From contig CM114272.1 of assembly GCA_050084515.1 (NCBI GenBank), positions 4,278,001 through 4,342,000 of the forward strand: a DNA stretch of 64,000 nt. Direction: 5' to 3'. The notes beneath the pieces are model-generated. The model was given only the letters and a program-made list of their open reading frames with translations. It was not told where the DNA came from and searched no databases. Shown piece by piece: positions 10,840 through 21,384 of the stretch. Position numbers and translations under genes: made by a program. Positions within the stretch are counted from its first letter, which is position 1. Every line of letters starts with the position of its first letter. The stretch is from Blasia pusilla (Eukaryota > Marchantiophyta > Marchantiopsida > Blasiales).

Positions 10840-11290
10840 CCAAGATTGATGTCAACATGATTCGGATAAGGTGGATGATCTCAATCCACTATTTTTGTTT
10901 GAGTCTAGAAATGGGGTGAAGAGAAACAGAATGCGTAGGCCAACGGTGGAGAGAGCAAAACAAATTGCATCACCTCGGGAGGCAAACATGGAAATCATCG
11001 CCACAAAAGATGTCTAGAGTGGCAATGGAATAGGAAGGATGTATTGGGTCAGGAACAACACTGTCAATTCAACTGTCACAGGGGTGTATGTGGTGCACAT
11101 CTATTGCTTTCCCACATGTTCCTATGGTGACTTTGTCCAAAGAGAGACAAGTGGGACAAGGTATTTACCTTGTAAGCACACGTACTATGTGTTGCTTGTA
11201 GTCTTAAGAGAGTCGGAGGTAAGAGTAGGAATCCACCAACCAATTCTGTCGCTCAAAGAAGTGCGAAGTATTTTAAACAAACCACTTTGA
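10840..11290 (+). pseudogene. SWIM-type zinc finger end of the MULE-like transposase
   Basis: The frame around 11039-11290 reads VYVVHIYCFPTCSYGDF and then RYLPCKHTYYVLLVVL. SWIM fingers follow CxCx(n)CxH and are typical of the C-terminus of MULE transposases and FAR1/FHY3 proteins. Three ligands are visible (Cys of PTCS, then Cys and His of PCKH). The second Cys of the CxC pair is Tyr here, so the finger would not be intact. The same frame can be followed upstream through a stop near 11012 (VDDLNPLFLFESRNGVKRNR). This supports the MULE-like assignment of the whole 7.0-11.3 kb block. Confidence 0.65.
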
Positions 11291-11689
11291 GGATGCAAAT
11301 GAGGTCTTAGATTGTACTTTCATTTTCCAGAACCTTCACTTTGAGCTTGAACTCTATTTAGCCCAGGGAAAATGATTGACTCTTTCCAGACCTTGAATGG
11401 AAAAAGTGATTTGGTCCACATTTATGATTCCACTCATTTTTTAGTTTTTTAAATTTTGTGCAAATTGCAACTCGTCAGATTCAGGTGGGTTGCCAAAATG
11501 TGGAAGAGGAAAAAAAAATATGTGGGAGTGCCTAAGCATTGAAAACAAAAGTTCCAAAAAATTCACAAGAAAGTTTCCTCTCTTTAACCCAACGGAAACT
11601 CTCTTAAAAAAAAAGTATCTCTTTGGGTTGAAGGTAGTTTCCTCTCTCCTCTCTTCCTCTCCTCTTATCGCTCCTCAGACTCTTCTCAA

Positions 11690-12640
11690 GTGCAAAGAAA
11701 GACTCTTGCGAATCTTGGATAACAAAGTTCCAACGAATACCTCAAAGAGACCTCAAGAATGTTGCCGCTTGCCCTACTTTCAGAACTGAATCCGTCACCG
11801 TAGGTTCCTCATTGTATAATAGCTTTCCTACGCTCTTCTTGATTATCCTCGGGAATTTTGAAATCAAGGACTCAACTCTCATCCCTACGGCACCCCAATA
11901 AGATTTGCATTCAACTCTGCAAATTAGAAAGAATGAGAGAAGACACTTCTACTGCATCAAAGAGTGGAAATAACTAGAAGGTATTGCAAGCTTCCGAGGG
12001 TACAAGACTCTTTGGCTTAGATCATCCCCCAAAGACCTCTTCACACAATCCACCAAAAGTACGGGGAAACTCAAGACACAAGGAAATGACCCATTGTTCT
12101 TCTGCTCTATTTCTTTAAATAGTCTCTTACAATTTGTGGCTCTTCCTATTCTCATCTACATTTCTAGATGTTAAACCCCTTCGGTTTAGATTCTCCTACT
12201 CTTCATTTCCCTTGCTTTGTGGATTCCTTTCCGCTTATTCATTTCTAACTTCCAAAACCGCCGCAAGGGTTCATTACTTCGCACTCTTCGCAATCTTTGT
12301 TCTTTGTTCACAGTCTTCGCACGAAGACTCCCTTGGATCTTCTGCTGCAAAGAAGAAGTCTTTTACAATGTTTGTTGAAATTCCTCACCAATATTCATGT
12401 TGCGGTCTTAGAAGTACCTGCGTCTCTTACTCTTACTTCTTTCCCACTCTTTTCCTTCTCTTACACAAGTCTTACTCCTCCACAACAGTCCTCAATTTCT
12501 TACTATCTCTTGTCCTTTCATCAAAGCTCTGTCATTCCATATTTCCACACAATTTTGGTAAAGCATACTTCTTTACTTCTAGTCTGGAGTCTTTAGTCTT
12601 CACTACAATTTTGTACAAAAATTGACGTTTTGAAATTTTG
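11690..12640 (+). repeat. Dispersed repeat, copy 1 (inverted partner at 61.56-62.29 kb)
   Basis: The block from CTCTTGCGAATCTTGGATAA (about 11701) through GCATCAAAGAGTGGAAA (about 11955) and TAGTCTCTTACAATTTGTGGC (about 12120) matches the reverse complement of 61.8-62.26 kb nearly base for base over about 500 bp. Weaker similarity continues to about 12.6 kb. The CT-rich open frames across 12134-12625 are low-complexity and not conserved in the partner, so I do not call a gene. A short stretch at 15390-15430 resembles the 12.56-12.61 kb end. Confidence 0.8.
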
Positions 12641-15360
12641 AAATTTCAATCTTCCCTGACCCACTCTCCTTCTAAGCTAAATGTTGGAAGCTCCGCTTGA
12701 GCTCTACATGCATACAACCCCGCACGAGGAGCATCTACTCCTCTAGTTATCGACGAAACCAAGATCACCCAAAATGGTGTGCGTTTGATTCCCCATCCAG
12801 GCTTTAAAGTGCAGCCGACTCCTGCTCGACCCTTGGGCCAACCCGCGGCGCTTCAATTTCTTACGCTCCTAGATGCAGATGTGAGACTCCCATACTTTCT
12901 AGTATCAGTAACACTCGCATGCCTAGACTCTGCCCTGCTGGACTCAAATTTCTCCCAACTAGAATCCTTGTGACCCCTCATGTCTAGGTGTGTCGCCGCC
13001 TAGCGGTTCTAGCCGCTAGGTGAGTTAGCACCTCGATAACTCATTCTAGACCTCTGCTAACTCAAGTTAGCAATGGTTCTCATAAGACTTAGTCCGACCT
13101 TCCAAGACTCGTGTTCATGATCGGACCTCCCATGACTCATTCTCAGACTTGACTTCTTAGCACGCCAACTCTGAAACAGGGATCACGACTCATATAAACC
13201 TCGATTTTCAGCGACTCACATTTGGCAATACCAGGTGTTCATTTTCGGGTTACTTTTGTTGTCATAACCCTAACTCACTTCGAAACTCCAAGTTAGCGAG
13301 TTACCTGATGCGTGTGTCTCGCAGCATCTCTTGGCATCTGGCGGCTCGCCAGATTCTCCGGCTACAGTACTCGCATACCCGACCTCAAGTCTGGATCCAA
13401 GTACGCATGGTACTCAAAGCGGTCTACCTGCCCTTGACTCCCTATAAAATTTTGGCTGCCATGTCTCGACTTGAGGTGCCGATGCACTGAGCGGAAGTTT
13501 GGGTCTGCTTGAGTTGACGGCGTGCCAACTCTACCTAGAACGCCACCCACTATAAAATAGTACGAATGCAACCTAGACCTTTTCGATTGGCTTACTCTAT
13601 GGTTTTTCCTACTGACCTCATCATTTCTTGGCTCAAGAAATCATGGTGATCATCGATACCTAGCGGCAAAGTGTTTGGGCTTGTGAGTCCGGAGAACACT
13701 CCGCGACACTCTCCCCAATTAGGAAAAGATCTTGTCCTCGAGATCTGAAGATGTGTCATTCTGCAACCTACAATCACCATGTTGTTTGGGAGCGAGTTCG
13801 TGTCCATTATGGGGGAGTCCCGTAACCTGCCCGCCCTTAGGGAGCAACTCTGTCCCCCTAGTTGCGATCACAAGTGCGCGTTCATAAGGCCCCACGGCCA
13901 TTTCCTCCTAACTCTAGCTCCAAGTGGGAATCAAGTCATCAAGATAGATTACTTTTCTGACCTTGGGGTTCATTAGGATTTGCTATCTTCATGATCCCAT
14001 GATCATTGGGACTGATTACTTTTGTGATCCTTGGAGCTTCTTTAATCTTGAGTCTTGGTCATCTGAGGGTAGTTACTTGTGATAGCGGCGCTTTTCTTCT
14101 TCTAGCATCAAGGTCGATTTATCATTCGAACTTGCCAACCTTCATCCGTCATGGGTGCCTAGGCAATTCTTCTAGGTGCCTTAGTTCCAAGACGGAGGCG
14201 CGTGATCTATGGGCAACGGGCTAGCCCGTACACAGATGTATCTAAATTTGTGTGAGGTCAATTTGATCAGGCCGTCCCATTGCACTAGTCATTAACATCT
14301 TGATTTTCCGCTTTCTGCCACCAGTAACTACCGTTGAAACCTCATTAGCGTTCAACCTTAGTCTATCGCGCTCTTGGACTCAATCTCTTCTAATCCGCTC
14401 ACGCTTGGTTTCCAACCAGCATTTGAGTGGAACACTCATTTGATGCTAGGAAGTGCCTTCAATGGTTCCCAAGTAGCCTTTGTCCTCAATGATACTGCCC
14501 ATAGGCATAAAAACTCTCGCTGAAATCAGCCTTCACGATCAGCGACCACACCCTTGTAATGTACAAAAACAAGTGAAAAGTGATCTTTTAATAAATAATA
14601 GGTAGTTCTTTCCCAAGAAGATCACATTTATCCGAAAAGAGAGTTCAAAATGGTACATATCTTGCAGAAAATATGAAGATGTTTCTATAAGTACAACAAA
14701 GATATGAATCACAAATCCCAAGGTTTTCTTCAATGTATCTTCTCGCACAGATTTCATACATCCCTCCTACTAGACATTCTTTTTAGAATGAGTTATATTC
14801 CAATCCTCTCCTCACTCTACACACCCAAGAGAATCATACATATACATCTATTATTAAGAAGTCTTCAATACCATCATAACTCGAGAGGGTATTCTCTTGT
14901 TCGGACCATTCCTACGACATAACTACATGGTAAAAGAATGAACTACCTTGGTAGTCTTTAAATACTATCTCAAAAAATAGTATATTTACTGATTTGAGGT
15001 CCTTTGAAATCTTTTAACTACTTTAATCTACAATTCTATTTGCTTTTCGTATGATCCCTAGAAATTATTCCTAGCCTAACTATTAACTATTCCAATGGCG
15101 CATCTCTTGAAATCGTAAGTTCATGCAAAGTTCTTTGCATCATCATTTGCTTGGGAAGTGCTCTTGCTCTTTGTCTTCGTACTTTGCCACCAAGTACTTC
15201 ATCACCAAGTACTTGTATATCCGCAGTTTGTTGTCTAAGATAAACATGTCTTCGTTCTTGATTTGATTACTTTTGCTTGTTCATTTTCCTCTCCTCCAAG
15301 ACAAGTCTTTGATCTTTTCATTTCCAATTAATCCTAACGGTCCTCATTCGTTAATTATTC
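12641..15360. other. No recognisable gene
   Basis: No convincing coding frame, RNA gene or long repeat was found. A short inverted motif (CCTAGCGG, then CCGCTAGG after a 6-base gap) lies near 12999-13020. Repeated GACTCAT-like and TAACTCA/GTTAGC-like words occur between 12.97 and 13.3 kb and look like the debris of an old repeat. Confidence 0.45.
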
Positions 15361-15419
15361 CAAATTATGGCAAAGAACTTCCTTTATATGCAATCTTTAC
15401 TTCAGTGGAGTCTTTGGTC

Positions 15420-15527
15420 TTCATTCCTCAAGACTTCTGAACTACTTATACACAAAATGGATAAGCATTCGAGTTCATTCCTCAAGACTTCTGAACTACT
15501 TATACACAAAATGGAGAAGCATTCGAG
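15420..15527. repeat. 54-bp tandem duplication
   Basis: Two adjacent copies (15420-15473 and 15474-15527) begin TTCATTCCTCAAGACTTCTG and end AGCATTCGAG. They differ at one base, so the duplication is recent. Confidence 0.95.
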
Positions 15528-15891
15528 TCACAGCGATTCTGGGAAATCTTCGGAGCCAATTGAAAGAAGAATTCGATTAGCTTAGCCATAGTTCCGAAAT
15601 ATCCATGGAAAACCTCGTTACCAGAGCTCTTCTCTCAATTTTATTTACTCCCTATCCTACTGGTAATCTTTTGGGGACCACCCAGTACTATAAGTGCGTT
15701 TTGGTGTGTTGACCATGGAGTCCACGCATGCGTTTACGTCTTGTTATTTGCGTGGTGTCATACACCATCGAAAGTTTATCTTTAATGTTATGGTCTAGAC
15801 CAAGCTCAGCGTGTAGATAGCTTTATTATCAAAGTGCTTTCATACTTATACATGTAACAATATCGATGTGTGTGGTTCAGAGAAGAAGAAA

Positions 15892-15970
15892 GAGGAAAAA
15901 TCGGATGGAATGACAGTTGAAAACAGAGAAGAAGAGGAGGAAAAATCGGATGGAATGACAGTTGAAAACA
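15892..15970. repeat. 45-bp tandem duplication downstream of the S1-family gene
   Basis: GAGGAAAAATCGGATGGAAT starts at 15892 and again at 15937, each time followed by GACAGTTGAAAACAG. It lies just past the stop codon (15998) of the S1-family gene on the minus strand, so it would fall in its 3' untranslated region. Confidence 0.9.
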
Positions 15971-15997
15971 GCGGAAAAGCACATTGAGACAGATCGA

Positions 15998-16522
15998 TTA
16001 GCCGTGGAGCTGGAGACCGGAGATCGTGGTTCCATTGAAGCGAACGGAGAAGGGCTCCTTTGTGGAGTTGGAGTGTTGGTGGTCGTCCCCAGGATTGTTG
16101 ACTCGCTCCCAACCACGGATGAAGAAGTACTGATGAGCTTTCTTGTTCCACAGGGAGAATCCGTTGTCTGTGACGAGCCAGCCGCAAATGCCGCATGCTG
16201 GTAGAGGCCAAGCGACCCAGCCGTCCACCCAACCGTAGAACTCTCGAATGTACCCGGGGAGTCGAGTGAATCTGCACTAGAACTTGGTTGTTCCCCAGAT
16301 GTTCCTCCGGAAGCCCCAGGAGAAGCTGTCGTGTGGTGGCATGATTCTCACTTGAAGGTCGTCGTCGCCTGACCAGCAGTGCGCTCTGATCTCGTCCGGG
16401 CACTCTTTCTTAATCGTCACGCCAGATTTCGCGAATGCCTCGTCCACAGCGAGGCATTCACCATACCACCATACCACCACGGACGCCAAGAGAAGGACTG
16501 GACGATTGCACCCGTGCTTCAT
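15998..16522 (-). pseudogene. S1-type self-incompatibility-like (S-protein homologue) gene with one nonsense codon
   Basis: The minus-strand frame from ATG at 16522 to TAA at 15998 encodes a small secreted-type protein of about 174 codons, interrupted only by one TAG at 16277-16279. The first ~25 residues (MKHGCNRPVLLLASVVVWWY, then GECLA) look like a signal peptide. The S1-family (PF05938) pattern is clear: paired cysteines in CPDEIRAHC, DDDLQVRIMPPHDSFSWGF, then RNIWGTTKF, stop, C. After the stop come the CGIC cysteines and the C-terminal NGFSLWNKKAHQYFF and IRGWERV. The stop falls in the usual F-x-C position, where family members often have an aromatic residue, so one TGG-to-TAG change would explain it. 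S1-family proteins are small secreted, Cys-stabilised plant proteins. The few with known roles act in pollen rejection, and most are uncharacterised. Confidence 0.85.
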
Positions 16523-19074
16523 TTCTGCGCCAAGAATGTCCAGAGATATGCTTGCGGTTGGAACGCTTTGCGAATCTTACTCACTCCTGTTCCGGGATAC
16601 AGCTCTCAACTCCAGAGGCTCGCGCTGGAGACAGCGAACGTAGGGTTTTGTTACCGGAGTCGGAATGAATCCCATCAAAATACTCGGATGTTTCCGCAGA
16701 TTCTTAGATCCACGAATGGGAGGTTGAATGAAGATCATTTCAAAAGTATCTGTTTTCGTTTTCTGCTGATTGATATCCTCCACCCACCCCATCTTTCGCC
16801 CCTCTTTTCCACTTGTACAAGGCTGGAAGGAGGGCTTCCGAATCTCCTGAATATGCTGGGGATCTCAAAGTATTCCTCGCGCAAATGGAGATCTACAATA
16901 TGTGAGGGATCTGAGAAGACAACTGCAACCGTTAGGTAATTGACCCTCTCGGCTCAATCAAGAGATTCATCCTGGAAGTAATCATAAAGCATCGATTGAA
17001 CTTCTATGGTAAAGCCACCTAAAGCTGTGTCCTCGAATATTGGAACATCCGACGTATGTTCGAATGGATATTCGATCACCATCTAATGTCTAGCTTATCT
17101 TCCTGTTTATCAAACATGCCATAAACGCTGTCAACATTTCTGCAATCTTTTTCCTGCGAGAGGATTCTACCGCCCTATTTTCATGTTATCGGGAGGATAC
17201 ATATTGGAAGAACAATAACCTCCAACGTTTTCATGAGCTCACTACTCCATGGAAACTAGCTGGGCTACATTCCTAGACGCAACTGTATCAGTTCCGATTG
17301 CTCTTATACTATTCCACTTGCTTAAGAAAGTCATTTCCCTCTTTATTCTATTTGGTCTGAAAAGGTCTCCAGCTCCACTGCTCTTCGACTGGACTTAAAA
17401 ATGGAGAGAGGAGGAGCCAAAAGCAGTCTTCCAACCTAAACGATTGAACAGCATCCTCCAGCCTAACCATTTCTATTTGACTGAACTTCTCGCCCTCCAT
17501 CAAAGTGCCACCTGAAACTGCGCACGCTTTGGCTGGGACAGTGGGAGGCTAGATCTACTGTGAATAACGTCATGCATTGACGATCGACTGCTGTGAGCGA
17601 ATGCCAGACGTGAATTGTATAAGAGCAATACTTTTGCACCGAATTTGGACAAGTGAGCTCATCAAGGGAGGTTCCTGCCACGGAGTCTAAAAGCGTTGAG
17701 TAGACTTGGAGCGACGTGGACATGTCTAGTTTCTATTGTACATGTGGCAGTGATCAATTCGGGAAAACTTGTCATTTTCTTGGAGGCTTTCCGGCCGTAT
17801 TTGCGGTATTTGGTATGGTTATGGCCTTACACGGGAGAAATAGCTTTTCCCTTACGAAGCTCCAAAGTATGGTGTGGACATCGTCCCATACTGGAGCCTT
17901 TCCTCCAACTTTCACTCTCAGATTGAATTTGGCACGGGTGAGTAAAGTTTTATTATCCCAAATTATTTTATACCAGCCCTCCACTTCAAACCAGAGCACA
18001 AAGTTACATCTACATTCAATTGATGGTATATTCATTTACTAAACGACGGGTTTGGAATATCGGAGCTGACATTGGTCATGAGATAATAGCACATGACATA
18101 AATCTCACTGAGAAAAGAAGCTGAACAAAGCTAGGCAGAAATTTGCGTGAGTTCTGCAAGTGCTGTTTCTAAGACGATTGCTACTTGGAAATCTTCAGGT
18201 GGACATTAAGTTCCTCGGCCTTCAAAACGGGAACCATAATGCAGTGAATCGAAGGAACTAAAACTCACAAATGGTAGGCCGTGAAGTGTATTCGGAGGTT
18301 GAAAGAGCACGTAAATAGGTTGCTGCGTTTCGACGGTACCCGTCTCAATCCATTAGGCGCTGGAGGTTTTGAAGAGGTCGTGGTGTATGGCCATGACCTT
18401 ATCGGTTCCGGATCATGAGGTGATCCAGAACCAATGTGCGTGTCACTTTCTGCCACTCAAACAACTTTCCCCTGCTCAAATTTAAGTGTTCGATGTCGTC
18501 TACGAGGTATACATAGAATGGCAGATTCAAAAAGGCAAGCGGCCGCACTGCTTCGCCTGAACGTATTTCATCATCGATTCACAAGGTAAACGCTCGATCT
18601 GGAAAGCAGCGGTTGACATGTCATCTGGTACCCTAGCTCAAAAGGAGAAAACTCCCCCAGGTTTGAAACCAATCTGCGTATTATGAGAAACATGCCAGGT
18701 GATCGAAAGTGGAGTAACGTGATTCTGCTCATGCCTTTCCAATTAAGAAGCGCTTTCAAATCCGGTGGCGCAACGGATGTTTACCTGCGTTCCATCACTG
18801 AGATCTAGGGACTTGGAATCTTACTACAGAGGGGAGGTCATTCCTGCGGAGATCTGGATAGGGAGTAAGTGATGAGAACCGCTTTTTTTGTGCTTTTCTT
18901 GGACTTGCGAAGTGAGAATCGAGTTGGGTAGGCTTGGAGTGAGGAACTTGGGAAGGATGGTTGACATGGAAAGATTGAAAAGCTGGAATGTGGTTGTTGC
19001 TTCCCTAGATTCATAACGGACATTGGATTTTGGTTTCCAGTCGTCAAATTTACTACTAGTTAGGAGCAGAGGAA
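16523..19074. other. No recognisable gene
   Basis: Open frames on both strands are short and unrelated to any family I know. The largest (plus, 16379-16939, 186 codons) overlaps the S1-family gene antisense and continues past it without recognisable motifs. The two strands of 17.7-18.05 kb also have opposing frames of about 87-108 codons with no visible domain. The last few hundred bases before 19075 should hold the promoter of the F-box gene. Confidence 0.4.
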
Positions 19075-20335
19075 ATGGAGCCATCGATTTGGAAGAATTT
19101 GCCCGAAGAGCACTTTGAGAAAATTGTTTGCAGGTTATCGTTTGACACTCTCGGAAACTTTGCTTCGGTTTCCAAGAAGTGGACGACCTTCGTATACTTG
19201 GCCGCTCGTCATCAGTTCTCCCATGATCTCCTGCAGCCTCCCTCTTGAACTCTCCTCCCTCCACTCCAGGTGGAGGAGGAGAGTTCAAGAGCCTATCGAT
19301 GAACATGTTTTAAAAGACGTGGCGCCAGTGCTCCCTGTCATTTGTGGATGGATTACCTGGGCTTTTCCACGGGTCGTTGTGGACGGAGGGCTTATCTGTT
19401 TGAGTGATGTCTCTTTCCTGAAGTTCGTGGTGGTGAATCCACTGACCAAGCAATGAGCACTTCTCTCGGTTTGGGGGTGAAACGCCCTATTGGGCTTTCA
19501 GTGGATCCCAAAACAAGGCACTACAATGTGGTCATGATAGCTCGTGACGTTGGTGACACATATCCACGTCCACTTATCACTCTCATTTACGAATCCTCGG
19601 ACGACTGGCTCCCTCCAGGCTGTTCCGTTTGAGCAGATGGACGGACATCTCTTTACGGAGTTCTGGACCTCCACAAGGCGTAGCGTCACTTTCAAGAGGA
19701 GTATATACTGGCTTATTACGAGAATGAAGTTTCCCCAACAACGTCCTCCATAGTGCTTCGGTACAAATGCGTGAACAACACTTGGAGTGTCACTCGAAGA
19801 CGGACGGTTTGCGAAGAGTTACCACCGGTAGTGAGTACTTGTAAATACCCTGCAATAACCTGCTCCTGCTGACACGAACTTTTACTGATATATTCGAAGG
19901 AATAGAGACATATGATAATCGTTATCGCGTCGTACCTGAAGTTGAGGACATAAACTCCAGTTTTAGAGTGCACATTAAGGAAGTACCCTTGACTCTGAAG
20001 TTTTTGAAACTGAGGGATGCTGCATGTGCCGTCTGGTCTCACGAGAACTATTATTGTGTTGGGTGGGGACCCATCAATTTCATTGTAAGTATAAGCAGGC
20101 ATCGTCTTTCATTGCCCGATGTCAAGTGGAGAGTTCTTACAATAGAGCAAACTCAGGGGTCGATTTCTGGGTTGGCTCCGCACCTATCCAACTCCAGGAA
20201 CTTGGAATCTTGGTGGGTTTTAATGCCATCATTGGGTACTAAACCTTGATCCATCGATGGAGGAGCAGCGGCCTCCGTTCTTGTCCTGAGCATCGAGGTC
20301 CTCGGGTTCTCTCTATGCTCGATGTGCTGTGCCAG
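19075..20335 (+). pseudogene. F-box/Kelch-type protein gene, frameshifted
   Basis: ATG at 19075 opens a plant F-box: MEPSIWKNLPEEHFEKIVCR, then LSFDTLGNFASVSKKW. This frame stops at 19246-19248. The next part of the protein continues in frame +1 (about 19250-19456), ending in the 'pocket' consensus of plant F-box/Kelch proteins, GLICLSDVSFLKFVVVNPLT. The frame then returns to the original (19453 onward: GLSVDPKTRHYNVVMIARD, LITLIYESSDDW). Later Kelch-like fragments are out of frame (AYYENEVSP, near 19720; VWSHENYYCVGW, near 20030; LGILVGFNAIIGY, near 20200). F-box proteins of this type are substrate-recognition subunits of SCF E3 ubiquitin ligases. At least two frame changes and several stops make this a pseudogene, unless the assembly has indel errors. 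Confidence 0.75.
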
Positions 20336-21384
20336 CCCAAGTGCAGAAACCGAATATGAGATATAATTCGGGACTGAAGACGTAATCTCTCTGTGGTCAA
20401 CCTAAATCAGATCATTCCTTTCTCCGTCGTATTTTCTGCCTAAGCATTGAGAGCGTTCGGACTGTACGCGGAATAGGAAAATGCAGGTAGTTTTTCACAT
20501 TTTTTGAGGGTCGATGTTATGCCAATCGAGTCAGCTATTCGACATGTGAAGGTTGACAGATTTCTATGATCGAAATATTGCAATATAAAACATTCATGAG
20601 CTTTCATAATTTAATGGAATAGAAGAACGCTCGAGTGAAATTTTTGTGTAACGTACAAGGCTGTTGGAAGAATTTGTTCTAGTACATAACGAATACTATT
20701 TCCAAGCTCTTTGTATTTCTCCAATTTAGCAGGACTTCCTATCCCTTCTCTTGTTTTCTACTCTTTGAACAGAGATAATTGTATTTAATTAAGTAGGTAG
20801 CAAATATAAGTGTACCAGGTAAATGACCAAGCCCACTGAGGGCTGCATACATAAATTCCAGAGGGTTGAAAAAAAAATTCTAACAAACACTTTTGCAAAA
20901 AGTGAAAATTTGAGTAGTTTTCTAGTGAAAATTTAATCGATATTTGTAGGCATAGAAAAAGGGTCACACTATTCTAGATAAATTAATGGTAATCCGGGAA
21001 TATTGAATTTAGCATCCCACATTTTATTCCATGGTGATTCAGCTATCGATCTATCTGCGATAAATCTTACCCATACTTGCATCCATGTGTAGGAGTTCCA
21101 TTTCTGAACTATTTAAATTTGAGTAAGGTAACCGATTTGTAGTTAAAAAAATCTTCAGAAGATTTTGTTCTAAGGGGAAGTTAAAAGCTATTTCTACGGA
21201 TCTCAATTAATGGGAAATTGTGGTTTTGCCATCTACCAATTAATCCTGGATTTCTCGTGTGCTTTTATCATTTCACACGATTCTGTACAAGAGGACCTCA
21301 CATTGAAAATGGCAGTTAACATTTAGTTTAGAACATGTACAGGGAATTCTTAAGGATGGATATTTGGGGAAATAAAATGATGAT
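20336..21384. other. AT-rich spacer and 3' flank of transporter A
   Basis: No gene seen. The right end holds the 3' untranslated region of transporter A, which ends at 21385 on the minus strand. Minus-strand AATAAA-type words are not distinct enough to call a polyadenylation site. Confidence 0.4.

Noticed and set aside
7060-11675. Pyrimidine-rich tracts at both ends of the MULE-like block (7060-7115 and 11637-11675) as terminal repeats
   Set aside because: They lie in the same orientation and are low-complexity CTCTTCC runs, so they cannot be told from chance similarity and are not inverted as MULE ends should be.
15846-16403. 185-codon minus-strand open frame
   Set aside because: It overlaps the S1-family gene in another frame. 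Its translation has no family motif, and its end is made of the 45-bp duplication.
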